A DNA stretch of 35,333 nt from Lachnospiraceae bacterium. GTDB taxonomy: Bacteria; Bacillota_A; Clostridia; Lachnospirales; Lachnospiraceae. Positions 1-7,491 of the stretch are shown in pieces. The DNA lies in the NCBI GenBank assembly GCA_004556565.1, contig SFGN01000049.1, positions 1 through 35,333 on the forward strand. The letters run 5' to 3'. The notes beneath the pieces were generated by a model that saw only the letters and a list, made by a program, of their open reading frames with translations, was not told where the DNA came from and did no database searches. Position 1 is the first letter of the stretch. Each line of letters starts with the position of its first letter. A program made the translations under genes and the position numbers.

Positions 1-10
1 CATACACCTA

Positions 11-124
11 AAATAAAATCCAAACCTTTTCAGATCCTATTTATTGCATTTCCTGCATCATCTGCAAAAGGTTTGGATTTTATTTAAGTTTGGATATCGT
101 AAAAAATCCAAACGTTTGGATTTT
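11..124. repeat. Inverted-repeat cluster upstream of integrase remnant
   Basis: The 10-mer AAATCCAAAC occurs at 16-25 and 104-113, and its reverse complement at 71-80 and 114-123, with a partial copy at 88-97. Positions 11-30 and 66-85 form a perfect 20-bp inverted repeat around a 35-bp loop. Positions 103-124 are a perfect 22-bp palindrome. The cluster abuts the broken integrase reading frame. It may be a folded insertion, a rearrangement scar or an assembly-end artefact. Confidence 0.7.
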
Positions 125-310
125 CTTAGTCACAGTCATATCAGTTTACTGATTGATATGGGATTTTCAGCGGTGGCGATTGCAGACCGTGTGGGGCATG
201 AAAGCATTGACATCACTTACCAGTACGCTCATCTGTTCCCGTCAAAACAGGCGGAAATGGCAGATAGATTAGATGATTTAGAGAAAGGAGAGATTGCAAA
301 TGTCAGCTAA
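98..310 (+). pseudogene. Tyrosine integrase C-terminal remnant
   Basis: The frame encodes the last ~70 residues of a tyrosine recombinase: LSHSHISLLIDMG, then a GHESIDIT segment and the catalytic-tyrosine context YQYAHLFP. It aligns well with the C-terminus of the intact integrase at 27,418-28,533 (LRHSHVSLLINMG, then YRYAHLFP). The HxLRH box is altered, with Ser where the conserved Arg should be, and the sequence upstream is palindromic repeat rather than integrase. It is therefore a 3' fragment and unlikely to be active. The stop lies just inside the next gene, as in the second element. Confidence 0.75.
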
Positions 311-635
311 GAACAGGGATAACAAAAACCGTTGGAGAAACATCACAGTAGGATTTCGGGTATCTCCCGAAGAAAATGAACTCATCAACAAGGCGGTTGC
401 TTTATCAGGATTGCCGAAACAGGAATACTGTTACCGCCGCTGTCTGAATCAGGATGTGGTGGTACAGGGCAATCCGAGAGTGTATAAGGCACTCAAACTG
501 GAACTTGCTGCTGTCCTTACAGAGTTAAAAAGGATTGAAGCGGGAAACAGCGTGGATGAGGAACTGATGAATGTAATTGAACTGATTGCCATTATTCTTG
601 GCGGTCTGAAAGGAGAGGATGAGAATGGAAAATAA
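300..635 (+). CDS. MobC-like relaxosome accessory protein
   Basis: A basic, probably ribbon-helix-helix protein of 111 residues. The N-terminal FRVSPEENE stretch is the usual start of RHH-type mobilization proteins, and the NPRVYKALK block is shared with the gene at 28,523-28,843. Such proteins help the relaxase recognise the transfer origin (family knowledge). The start ATG at 300 follows an AGAAAGGAGAG ribosome site and overlaps the integrase stop; the 3' end overlaps the following ATPase start. No catalytic residues are expected. Exact family membership is inferred from motif and neighbourhood. Confidence 0.7.
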   Translation: MSAKNRDNKNRWRNITVGFRVSPEENELINKAVALSGLPKQEYCYRRCLNQDVVVQGNPRVYKALKLELAAVLTELKRIEAGNSVDEELMNVIELIAIILGGLKGEDENGK

Positions 636-1767
636 AAAAGAAATGACTGCCCCGAATGTATCTGTTGGCGCAGATACGGAGCAGCCGATTTTCAAAAACA
701 CTAAAAGTAGTATATCCGAGTATGAGGAAAATATCAAGAGTTTTGAGGAAATGCAGAGAGAAATGCAGTTGAGTTTAGACCCCTCATATCTCAAAGCAGT
801 TTCCATGAATGAACTGTTTGACACCCAGTATCAGAGCAAGCCGCCGTTAATTGACGGTCTGCTCTACCCCGGCACTTATATTTTTGCAGGTTCTCCTAAA
901 TTGGGAAAGAGTTTTCTGATGGCACAGCTTGCCTATCATGTCAGCACAGGCACACCGCTTTGGAATTATAGCACCCGTAAAGGAACCGTATTGTATCTTG
1001 CCCTTGAAGATGATTACCGCCGTTTACAGGAACGTTTGTACCGGATGTTTGGAACAGAGAGTGCAGACAACCTTTTCTTTTCTGTTTCTGCCGGTCAGCT
1101 GGGAAAAGGATTGGATGAACAGCTTGCGAGGTTTGTGGCAGAGCATACGGACACGAAACTGATTATCATTGATACGCTCCAAAAGGTGCGTGAGGTCGGT
1201 GGAGATAATTACAGTTACGCAAACGATTATCAGATTATGGCAAGACTGAAAAGTTTTGCAGATGCCCACAGTCTTTGTATTCTGCTCGTACACCACACAA
1301 GGAAACAGACTGCGGATGATAAGTTTGATATGATTTCGGGAACAAGCGGACTGCTTGGTGCGGCAGACGGGGCGTTTCTCCTTCAGAAAGAAAAACGGAC
1401 AGGCAATGCAGCAACTTTGGAAGTATCGGGCAGAGATCAGCAAGACCAAAAACTATACCTTATCCGTAACACAGAAACATTATTGTGGGAGCTGCAAAGG
1501 GCAGAAACTGAACTCTGGAAGGAACCGCCAGAGCCTTTACTGGATGAGATTGCCGAACTTGTTATGAAGGATAAATCCTTTTGGGAAGGCTCAGCAACGG
1601 AACTGGTTTCGCTGATAAAGGTAGAAATTCAGCCCCATGTCATCACACGAAAACTGAACGTTCTTTCAGGGCGATTGTATGCAGAACATGGCATTTATTA
1701 TAAGAGCAACCGCACCCACGATGGAAGAAAAATACGGTTTTGGAAAGACGATACGGAAACAGCGTGA
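625..1767 (+). CDS. RepA-like hexameric AAA ATPase
   Basis: A 380-residue RecA-fold ATPase of the AAA_25/RepA helicase type. Walker A is GSPKLGKS at about residues 90-97 and Walker B is LIIIDT near 178-183. A VHHTRK segment and an SGTSGLLGAADG segment follow, as in plasmid RepA helicases. The C-terminus is probably a winged-helix DNA-binding region. The start at 625 is preferred over ATG 619 because the AGGAGAGG site (611-618) is then seven bases away. It overlaps the MobC-like gene by 11 bases. It probably unwinds or replicates the excised element. A mirrored GTGACRGT array begins at its stop codon, which suggests the cognate origin lies there. Confidence 0.75.
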   Translation: MENKKEMTAPNVSVGADTEQPIFKNTKSSISEYEENIKSFEEMQREMQLSLDPSYLKAVSMNELFDTQYQSKPPLIDGLLYPGTYIFAGSPKLGKSFLMAQLAYHVSTGTPLWNYSTRKGTVLYLALEDDYRRLQERLYRMFGTESADNLFFSVSAGQLGKGLDEQLARFVAEHTDTKLIIIDTLQKVREVGGDNYSYANDYQIMARLKSFADAHSLCILLVHHTRKQTADDKFDMISGTSGLLGAADGAFLLQKEKRTGNAATLEVSGRDQQDQKLYLIRNTETLLWELQRAETELWKEPPEPLLDEIAELVMKDKSFWEGSATELVSLIKVEIQPHVITRKLNVLSGRLYAEHGIYYKSNRTHDGRKIRFWKDDTETA

Positions 1768-1847
1768 CAGTTGGTGACGGTTGTGACGGTATTTTTGACA
1801 GCGGGGATGGTATCGAAATAACCGTCACAACTGTCACATACCGTCAC
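1764..1847. repeat. Mirrored iteron-like array, candidate replication origin
   Basis: Three direct copies of GTGACRGT lie at 1764-1771, 1774-1781 and 1783-1790. Three inverted copies (ACYGTCAC) lie at 1821-1828, 1830-1837 and 1840-1847. All three pairs share the same dyad axis at 1805.5, with spacings of 10 and 9 mirrored exactly. The arms (27 bp each) match at 23 positions. The array begins at the stop of the RepA-like ATPase and ends 17 bases before the next gene. Iteron binding by the ATPase or another initiator is an inference; an operator or mRNA hairpin is the alternative. Confidence 0.6.
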
Positions 1848-1864
1848 GGAGAGGATGGGATACG

Positions 1865-2098
1865 ATGAGAAATGTGCAAATATCACAGGAATTATTTATG
1901 AAGCTGCTCCGTTTTCATTTGATTGAAGATGAGAGTTGCGAGAAAGAAATTAAGAAGGAGTTGGAGAAGAAACTGGATAAGATGGTCATGCGTGACCTGT
2001 TTGGAAAATCAAAAACTGCATCGACAAAGGAAGAAAGGGAACGGGCAAGAAAAGAATATCTGGACAGACGGGGAGTGCCGGAGAGTTTCCGTTGGTGA
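1865..2098 (+). CDS. Conserved small mobile-element protein, 77 aa
   Basis: A short, highly charged, helix-rich protein of unknown function. It begins MRNVQISQELF, continues with a lysine/glutamate-rich central helix, and ends with the box YLDRRGVPESFRW. The same protein, with an almost identical ending, is encoded at 30,101-30,340 in the second element at the same place behind the ATPase. Homologues are sometimes labelled complexin-like, but nothing here supports that role. ATG 1865 follows a GGAGAGGA ribosome site. The conserved position suggests an accessory role in replication or mobilization (inference). Confidence 0.75.
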   Translation: MRNVQISQELFMKLLRFHLIEDESCEKEIKKELEKKLDKMVMRDLFGKSKTASTKEERERARKEYLDRRGVPESFRW

Positions 2099-2117
2099 TT
2101 CTTCCTTGATGATAAGG

Positions 2118-2140
2118 ACAGGGGTGTGGCACACCCCTGT
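2118..2140. promoter_or_regulatory. Perfect 10-bp hairpin conserved in both elements
   Basis: ACAGGGGTGT-GGC-ACACCCCTGT forms a 10-bp stem with a 3-base loop, 20 bases after the small-protein stop. The second element has a counterpart at 30,364-30,386 at the same relative position. There is no T-run behind it, so a simple rho-independent terminator is unlikely. It could be an mRNA processing or translation-control hairpin, or a protein-binding site. Confidence 0.65.
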
Positions 2141-2174
2141 AAATAACAGATAAGGCAGGAAAGGAGTGTTGCGG

Positions 2175-2435
2175 ATGTTAAAGCGGCCGGAAAGAGAAAG
2201 CAGAAATGTGAATGATTTATTTTATGAGATGGAGGGCAGACAGATACAAAAAATGAACAAGGTACTGGCAGACGTGGAACTGACAAAAGCAGAGGAAAAA
2301 ACTCTGATATGGCTTGCTGGATGGGAAGAAAGTACCGTAGATAATCTGCTGTCAGTCATAGAAAAAGCAGCCCGGATACGGGCAGATAAAAAGGGCGGAT
2401 ACGCCCATAAATCTAAGCGTGAGTCCGAGAAGTAA
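2175..2435 (+). CDS. Hypothetical small helical protein
   Basis: I do not recognise this 86-residue protein. It is rich in Lys and Glu, appears alpha-helical (segments around NDLFYEMEGRQIQKMNK and LLSVIEKAARIRADKK) and has no membrane segment or obvious catalytic motif. ATG 2175 is preferred over GTG 2166 because AAAGGAG (2160-2166) gives normal spacing. It sits between the conserved small protein and the relaxase region, so a mobilization or regulatory role is possible. No homologous gene is seen at the equivalent place in the second element. Confidence 0.6.
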   Translation: MLKRPERESRNVNDLFYEMEGRQIQKMNKVLADVELTKAEEKTLIWLAGWEESTVDNLLSVIEKAARIRADKKGGYAHKSKRESEK

Positions 2436-2621
2436 TCGGATTTTGTTAAACAAAAACAAGCCCTCGGCGTTTGAGAGTGAAATACACCCATCGCACATAC
2501 TTCGTTTATGCTCTGTGTATTTCGCCCTGCCGGGAGCTGTACCGCCGACAGGCGGATAAGTTCGTAAACAGGTGCTTATGCACCTACTCACAGTAAAGTC
2601 GGCGCAAGCCGAGGAAGGAGG
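2436..2621. promoter_or_regulatory. Structured non-coding region before relaxase, candidate oriT
   Basis: This 186-base gap has no convincing gene and several dyads. GTGAAATACAC (about 2,479-2,489) faces GTGTATTTCGC (about 2,515-2,525), and AGGTGC-TTAT-GCACCT is a hairpin near 2,570-2,585. Transfer origins of MobA/MobL-type relaxases usually lie directly upstream of the relaxase gene and contain such inverted repeats. No nick site can be assigned from sequence alone. Confidence 0.4.
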
Positions 2622-4052
2622 ATGCTTATAGGCAGACATTCATTTATCAGACAAAGTAAGCTGTCCGATGTGGCAGGAAGGATTGACTATATCTCCAATC
2701 CGAAACGACAGGAACATCTCTATGCGACCTATCAGACAGAAGGGGCAACACCTGAGTTTTGGAAAAATCTTGCAAGAGAAAATCAGTTGGATTTTAAGGT
2801 AAGCGGATCGACAGGGAAATGTATCGAAGGGCGTGAGTTCATCATAGCACTTCCCGAAAGTTTTGTTCAGTATAGGGCAGATGATGTGGTAAGACTTTTT
2901 ACGGAAACTTTCCATAAAAGATATGGCGTGGAGTGCAGCGCAGCCCTTCATCACAACAAGACAAAGACGAATTATCATATTCATTTGGTATTCAGCGAAC
3001 GGAAAATGTTGGAGCAGCCCGAAGTGAAAATTGCTACCCGAAATATGTTTTATGATGAACAGGGGAAGCATAGACGCACGAAGAAAGAGATTTTAGACGA
3101 GCAGGGAAATATCCGAGCCGGGTGCAGCATTATCCCAAAAGGAGAAATCTATGAAAGTCATATCTTCACAAAAAAAGAGGAATGGTTTAAGAACAAAGCC
3201 TTTACCAAAGAAGTCAAAGAATTATTTACCGATACGATTAACTGTTATGTAAAAGAAGAATCAGAAAAACTTTCTGTATTCCAGCAGGGCGGCGTTTATC
3301 TGGCAACGAAGAAAATCGGAAAGAACAATCCGAAAGCTGCGGAGATACAAGCAGACAATGCGGCAAGGCAGGAATGGAATCGGACAGTTGATGTGGCATT
3401 AGTTGAGGGCGTTCCTGAAGAAGATATTTTGAAGATTAAGCAGGAAAAGATTACAGACGAAACGCTGCAATCTATTAGGACACACGGTTGGCTGCCGGAT
3501 ATGTTCCGTCAGATTATCCGAGAAGCAAAAGACTTTTTACAGGAAGTGATTTTCAAATTTAAGCTGCCGCCAAGACCTGTACCAAAGATCGATTTGCAGG
3601 AATGGAAGGATATGCAGAAGCTCATGTATGAATTACAGGAGCGGTCAAGAGAGATAAAACGCACACAGCAGGATATTTCTTCTTTGAAAAAGCAACTATC
3701 AGAGTTACGAGGATTATTTAAAGGTAAAGAACGAAAATCTTTGGAAGGGAAAATTGAAGTGTTAGAGGATTTGGAAAAACGTCTGTACAAGAGCATGGAA
3801 CAGATTGTAAAACGTGAAGGCTATCCCAATGTGCAAGCCTTTCAGAAGGTTTATAATAAGGCAGAAGAACTGATTATGGAATACAATGAAGAACTGAGAG
3901 CATGGAAAAATCAGACGGAACGGAAGAAAGAGAATCCGTTAGAACAGCCGAAAAAAGCGAGCGTACTGGAAAAGCTGCACCGCTATCAGCAGGAAGGCAG
4001 ACAGCAGCCGAAACGGTCAGTTAAGAAAAAATCTATAGATAGAGAACGATAA
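2622..4052 (+). CDS. MobA/MobL-type relaxase
   Basis: A 476-residue mobilization nuclease that would nick one DNA strand at oriT and pilot it into a recipient. The metal-binding histidine motif is visible at about residues 110-120 (HHNKTKTNYHIH, followed by LVFSER), typical of MobA/MobL-type relaxases. The N-terminal GRIDYISNPKRQEHLYATY supplies candidate catalytic tyrosines. The C-terminal half is a long charged coiled coil (about 320-440) ending in a basic tail. The start ATG directly abuts an AAGGAGG site, an unusually short spacing, so the true start could differ. It is unlike the MobV relaxase of the second element, which shows relaxase exchange on a shared backbone. Confidence 0.8.
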   Translation: MLIGRHSFIRQSKLSDVAGRIDYISNPKRQEHLYATYQTEGATPEFWKNLARENQLDFKVSGSTGKCIEGREFIIALPESFVQYRADDVVRLFTETFHKRYGVECSAALHHNKTKTNYHIHLVFSERKMLEQPEVKIATRNMFYDEQGKHRRTKKEILDEQGNIRAGCSIIPKGEIYESHIFTKKEEWFKNKAFTKEVKELFTDTINCYVKEESEKLSVFQQGGVYLATKKIGKNNPKAAEIQADNAARQEWNRTVDVALVEGVPEEDILKIKQEKITDETLQSIRTHGWLPDMFRQIIREAKDFLQEVIFKFKLPPRPVPKIDLQEWKDMQKLMYELQERSREIKRTQQDISSLKKQLSELRGLFKGKERKSLEGKIEVLEDLEKRLYKSMEQIVKREGYPNVQAFQKVYNKAEELIMEYNEELRAWKNQTERKKENPLEQPKKASVLEKLHRYQQEGRQQPKRSVKKKSIDRER

Positions 4053-4069
4053 GAAAGGTGGAAACGATT

Positions 4070-4444
4070 ATGAAGAAAACAATATTTGAAGAAATGGGCG
4101 GCACTTATATCAGACAAGGGGATTATCTTATCCCCTGTCTTACCTTGCCGGAGGAAGAACAGAGATTTATCGGCGTATGGGGACAAAGACATAAACGCTA
4201 TTTGAAAGAACATAAGAGAGCGATTTATATTACTCTGCTTACAACTGGCAGGCTGAATAGTTATCTTGCAGATATAGAAGGACAGGCACAAGAACGCTTT
4301 GAAAGGATTATAGAGCAGATGGCAGAGAATGAAGGTATTACCGAACAACTTAAAGCAACTGATCAGATGGCTTGGGTAGGAGCAATGAATAATATTTGGA
4401 GTAGGGCAAGAGAGGTTGTGAATACTGAATTTATTTATAACTAA
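4070..4444 (+). CDS. tnpV: TnpV family protein
   Basis: A 124-residue protein of the TnpV family, small proteins of unknown biochemical role found in clostridial mobilizable transposons. The GGTYIRQGDYLIPCLTLPEEE start and the helical C-terminus with DQMAWVGAMNNIWSRARE are characteristic. The second element has a homologue of exactly the same length at 32,471-32,845, with DQMKWVGLMNNI at the same place. ATG 4070 follows GAAAGGTGG and gives this matching length. It is the last backbone gene before the cargo. Confidence 0.8.
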   Translation: MKKTIFEEMGGTYIRQGDYLIPCLTLPEEEQRFIGVWGQRHKRYLKEHKRAIYITLLTTGRLNSYLADIEGQAQERFERIIEQMAENEGITEQLKATDQMAWVGAMNNIWSRAREVVNTEFIYN

Positions 4445-4470
4445 AAGAGAAGAGATTTTTGAAAAACTGC

Positions 4471-4501
4471 TTGACTGTAAACCTTGTTTATAGCTTATTT
4501 T
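4471..4501 (+). promoter_or_regulatory. MerR-type promoter with 19-bp spacer
   Basis: TTGACT (4471-4476) and TATTTT (4496-4501) are separated by 19 bp, the overlong spacer typical of promoters activated by MerR-family regulators. A TAAAC-CTT-GTTTA dyad (4478-4490) lies within the spacer. A second dyad, ACCTTG/CAAGGT, spans about 4,481-4,506. Both would suit autoregulation by the following MerR gene. Confidence 0.5.
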
Positions 4502-4538
4502 CAAGGTAAAATAAAGATACTTGAAAGGGGTGCATAAC

Positions 4539-5384
4539 ATGAAAATAAAAGATGTAGAAGAACAAACAGGTTTATCCCGTTCTAACGTTCGTTTTTATGA
4601 AAAGGAAAAACTCATCGAGCCTTCCAGAGATGAAAGTAATGGTTATAGAGATTATTCGGAAAATGATGTGAAAAATATAAAGAAGATTGCATATCTGCGT
4701 ACATTGGGAATTTCCATTGAGGATATACGAAGCATTATATCTGAAAAAGTAACATTGAAGGAAACGCTTGAGAGGCAGAATGAATTATTAAGAAGTCAGA
4801 TTACTGATTTGAATAGGGCGAAACTCATGTGCGAAAAAATGTTGGACGAAGAAAGTATTAGTTATGAAAAATTACAGGTAGAACAATATGTAACAGAGTT
4901 GCAGGATTATTGGAAAGATAATCAAACTGTTTTCAAGCTGGATTCAGTCAGTTTTTTGTATATATGGGGAAGTATGCTTACTTGGACAATTATTACTGCA
5001 CTATGCCTGATTATTGGGGCTTTGTCTTATTCTAAGCTGCCGACAGAAATTCCGGTACAATGGAGTAAAGGTGTGGCAACATCTTTGGTGAATAAAAATT
5101 GGATTTTTATTTGTCCGGTTATCTGTATCATAATCCGTTATTTATTAAAACCTTTTATCTATGCCAAATTACAGATGAACAATTATTATGGAGAAATTAT
5201 AACAGAGTATTTGACAAATTATATGTGTTTTATTGTGTTGTCATTAGAAATTTTTTCAATACTTTTTACTTTCGGAGTGGTAAAAAGTGTTGTTGTACTG
5301 TTATTTGTGAACACGGCAGCCTTTATTGGATTGTTAGTAGTCGGGTTGACGAAAATGGATTTGAGAGGAAAAGAAATTTTATGA
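4539..5384 (+). CDS. MerR regulator fused to a DUF1648-like membrane domain
   Basis: A 281-residue regulator. Residues 1-70 form a MerR winged helix (IKDVEEQTGLSRSNVRFYEKEKLI, with NGYRDYSENDV). Residues 75-115 form a dimerization coiled coil. From about 135 there are four to five hydrophobic segments, and the SKLPTEIPVQWSKG loop resembles DUF1648 domains. The protein is therefore predicted to be a membrane-tethered transcription factor. Its stop overlaps the ABC ATPase start (ATGA), so the three cargo genes are one translationally coupled operon. It probably senses an envelope-active compound or membrane state and controls the transporter (inference). ATG 4539 follows GAAAGGGG; a MerR-type promoter lies just upstream. 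Confidence 0.75.
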   Translation: MKIKDVEEQTGLSRSNVRFYEKEKLIEPSRDESNGYRDYSENDVKNIKKIAYLRTLGISIEDIRSIISEKVTLKETLERQNELLRSQITDLNRAKLMCEKMLDEESISYEKLQVEQYVTELQDYWKDNQTVFKLDSVSFLYIWGSMLTWTIITALCLIIGALSYSKLPTEIPVQWSKGVATSLVNKNWIFICPVICIIIRYLLKPFIYAKLQMNNYYGEIITEYLTNYMCFIVLSLEIFSILFTFGVVKSVVVLLFVNTAAFIGLLVVGLTKMDLRGKEIL

Positions 5385-6076
5385 TTCAAATTTCAAATTT
5401 AACTAAAAAATATGGTGAAACAGTTGTTTTTTCGGACTTAAACTATACATTTGAAAATACTTGTATTTATGGACTTGTTGGAAGAAATGGGGTTGGAAAG
5501 ACGACACTTTTGAATATACTTTCGAATTATGACAGAAATTATACGGGAGTAATCTCTATCGACGGGAAAAAAATGAACAAGGTTGATTATCTTGATATGC
5601 CGGTTGCCTATGCAATGGATAAACCAAGTTTTTTTAATGAGTTGACGATATATGAAAATCTTCTTTTAATTGCTTCAAGTAGAAAGCTAAAAAAACAAGA
5701 GGCATTTGATAAAATCGAGAGGATTTTAGATGGGTTGGGATTAAAAAAGTATGAGAACTATTCTCCGTCGGAACTTTCAAAAGGTACAATGCAACGGCTA
5801 AATAATGCTTGTGCAATGATACAAGAAGAAAAAATTACTATTTTTGATGAACCATTCTCAGGGCTTGATCCTGTCCAAATGAAACTTTTAGAAAATGTGA
5901 TAGTGGAGTTTCACAAGAAAGAAAAAGGAATTTATATTATTTCAAGCCATGATATAGAGTGTTTACAAAATGTTTGTGACAAGTGTCTTTTGTTACATAA
6001 CGGACAAATTAGAGAAATCAATATGGAGGAAGTTGACAGAGAGGAAATCGCAAAGATTTTATCTGAAGGGGAGTAA
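5381..6076 (+). CDS. ABC transporter ATP-binding protein
   Basis: A 231-residue ABC ATPase. Walker A is GRNGVGKTT at about 36-44, the signature is LSKGTMQR near 133 (Lys for Gly in LSGGQ), Walker B is TIFDEPFSGLD near 155, and the switch His is in SSHD. The start ATG 5381 overlaps the MerR stop by four bases and restores the normal N-terminus (MIQISNLTKKYGE). It is followed after four bases by its membrane partner. It belongs broadly to ABC-2 exporters of the bacitracin/lantibiotic-resistance type (inference). The substrate is unknown. Confidence 0.85.
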   Translation: MIQISNLTKKYGETVVFSDLNYTFENTCIYGLVGRNGVGKTTLLNILSNYDRNYTGVISIDGKKMNKVDYLDMPVAYAMDKPSFFNELTIYENLLLIASSRKLKKQEAFDKIERILDGLGLKKYENYSPSELSKGTMQRLNNACAMIQEEKITIFDEPFSGLDPVQMKLLENVIVEFHKKEKGIYIISSHDIECLQNVCDKCLLLHNGQIREINMEEVDREEIAKILSEGE

Positions 6077-6079
6077 AGT

Positions 6080-7264
6080 ATGTATCAGTTGCTTTTGAAA
6101 CAGAGATTCAAATTTGCAGTTAGAATGGTTAAACGAAATATAGGTGCTTATCTTATACTGATTGCTATTGTGCCATGTATTCTTATATTGCAATCTATGA
6201 TTCAGAATAACTCTGGAATTGATATTGCCGTTTTTATACCGTATGGTATTCTCTGTTTCTTGTTTATGAATTTGTTTGGAACAATACCGAGAATGCGTAT
6301 TTCTCCTGAATCCTATATTTGGAAAATAGAAAAAACATATATTTGGCGAATGAAGAAGGTAGGAAAAAGCATGATACTGACGTTGTGTGTTGCGTTGATT
6401 TTATCTCGGGTTTTTCCGATGGAGGGAATGGTTTTAAGACAGTTTATTGTGGCTATGCTCTGTAATCCAATCGTCAATATGCATACGGTTTTATTGATGC
6501 AATATAAATATCGGGATGTTACAAATATATGTATGTTAGCAGTAGTAATGATTTGCTTTTTTTATGGGAATATATTTATTGCCGGTGGATTATTGATCAT
6601 TTACGGATTATATTTCATTTTATATCCTTATTTTAGTTATCAAGCAATTATCCCTTTCTTTCAACAATATAATCAGATGTTATATGGTTTTTTGAATAGG
6701 GAATATGATACGGTTTTGCAAACACAGGATGAAGTGTTTTTCCAAAATAATAAGAAAGAAATGAAGGGACTGATGAAGAAATATTATGGCAGCCGCTATC
6801 GTTTTTTGATGGTTTATGAGGTGGTTAGTGTTGTCAGAAGAAAGAAACAGATTATGTATCAGTATTTTGCGATTGTTTTGATCACAATGTTATTATCACA
6901 GATAGACGGAAAATATATTGAGTATGTATTATTGTTTTCTATATTGATATTAGGGCAGAATGTTGTCAGCTATAATGTGCAAAATGAATTACGTTTAGTA
7001 AAAAAAGGATTTCCACTCATATATTCTTTAAAAGAAAAATTACAATGTAAGTCAGTTATTGGAATGTTCTTGCTGTTACTTCCGATGATTTGTTATTGGA
7101 TGGCGTATAGAATTGAATTATTTAGTATTATTCTTTGGATATGGATACCGATTCAGAGTATTATAATATATACAGCAAAGAACCGACTGCAAAGGTTGCT
7201 ATATCTGCTTCCATTTTATATTTTGTCATTGTTATCTATGAGAGTATGGCAGATATTTTTTTAA
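6080..7264 (+). CDS. ABC transporter permease, cargo of element A
   Basis: A 394-residue integral membrane protein with roughly ten hydrophobic segments. They occur in two groups separated by a charged cytoplasmic stretch at about 205-260 (NREYDTVLQTQDEVFFQNNKK region). There is no recognisable catalytic motif. It starts four bases after the ATPase stop, so the two form a transporter. It is probably an ABC-2-like export permease. The gene is markedly AT-rich, as are the MerR and ATPase genes. The substrate cannot be read from sequence. Confidence 0.7.
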   Translation: MYQLLLKQRFKFAVRMVKRNIGAYLILIAIVPCILILQSMIQNNSGIDIAVFIPYGILCFLFMNLFGTIPRMRISPESYIWKIEKTYIWRMKKVGKSMILTLCVALILSRVFPMEGMVLRQFIVAMLCNPIVNMHTVLLMQYKYRDVTNICMLAVVMICFFYGNIFIAGGLLIIYGLYFILYPYFSYQAIIPFFQQYNQMLYGFLNREYDTVLQTQDEVFFQNNKKEMKGLMKKYYGSRYRFLMVYEVVSVVRRKKQIMYQYFAIVLITMLLSQIDGKYIEYVLLFSILILGQNVVSYNVQNELRLVKKGFPLIYSLKEKLQCKSVIGMFLLLLPMICYWMAYRIELFSIILWIWIPIQSIIIYTAKNRLQRLLYLLPFYILSLLSMRVWQIFF

Positions 7265-7275
7265 CAATAAGATTA

Positions 7276-7304
7276 TTGATTTTCTAAGCAAAACCGCTTA
7301 TAAT
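7276..7304 (+). promoter_or_regulatory. Strong sigma-A promoter reading out of element A
   Basis: TTGATT (7276-7281) and TATAAT (7299-7304) have a 17-bp spacer. No gene follows for over 600 bases, so the transcript would begin near 7,311, cross the element end and stop at the hairpin at 7,584-7,620. An untranslated RNA of about 300 bases, or a promoter that acts in the circular form, is possible. Confidence 0.55.
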
Positions 7305-7348
7305 TTGAGTCAGAACATATTGCTATTATCCACAGTTGCGGAGCGTGT

Positions 7349-7378
7349 GTTATCAATGCCGATAACAAAATGATAACA
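7349..7378. repeat. GATAAC repeats at right end of element A
   Basis: GTTATC-AATGCC-GATAAC (7349-7366) is an inverted repeat. GATAACAAAATGATAACA (7361-7378) is a direct pair. The latter recurs at 26,447 and, with one change, at 35,115, next to the ends of the second element in the same orientation. Integrase arm-binding sites are the likely explanation (inference). Confidence 0.6.
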
Positions 7379-7478
7379 TTAGCTCATATAGGCAGGATAA
7401 TATGGATAAATCAAATAATCAAAAGAAATAGAAACACGACAACGAATAATCTCTAAACAAAAAGCGTTAGGGTTTGTA

Positions 7479-7491
7479 GAGTGGGAATAAT
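7479..7491 (+). other. Candidate attachment-site core, right end of A
   Basis: GAGTGGGAATAAT is what the last codons of an ordinary guaA look like (Glu-Trp-Glu-stop). It lies in non-coding DNA just beyond the GATAAC repeats, with no guaA around it. It may be the copied core left by integration into a guaA 3' end. The resident guaA at 26,376-26,388 has GAGTTTGAATAAT, differing at two positions. Confidence 0.35.

Larger units (their letters stand above)
1..7491 (+). mobile_element. Integrative mobilizable element A (left end outside window)
   Basis: The block runs from an integrase C-terminal remnant through a MobC-like gene, RepA-like ATPase, conserved small genes, MobA/MobL relaxase and TnpV to a MerR/ABC cargo. 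All genes are on the plus strand and closely spaced. It has mobilization genes but no visible conjugation machinery, so an integrative mobilizable element is inferred. The right boundary is placed near 7,479-7,491, where a guaA-tail-like sequence GAGTGGGAATAAT occurs just past GATAAC repeats; this boundary is an inference. The cargo genes look more AT-rich than the backbone, which suggests a separate origin. Its gene order parallels the element at 26,388-35,333. Confidence 0.75.

Noticed and set aside
1764..1847. CRISPR array
   Set aside because: The repeat units are only 8 bp and arranged in mirror orientation without spacers.
5099..5380. Extended N-terminus for the ABC ATPase
   Set aside because: The upstream in-frame stretch overlaps the MerR gene in another frame and has no ribosome site; ATG 5381 gives the normal N-terminus.
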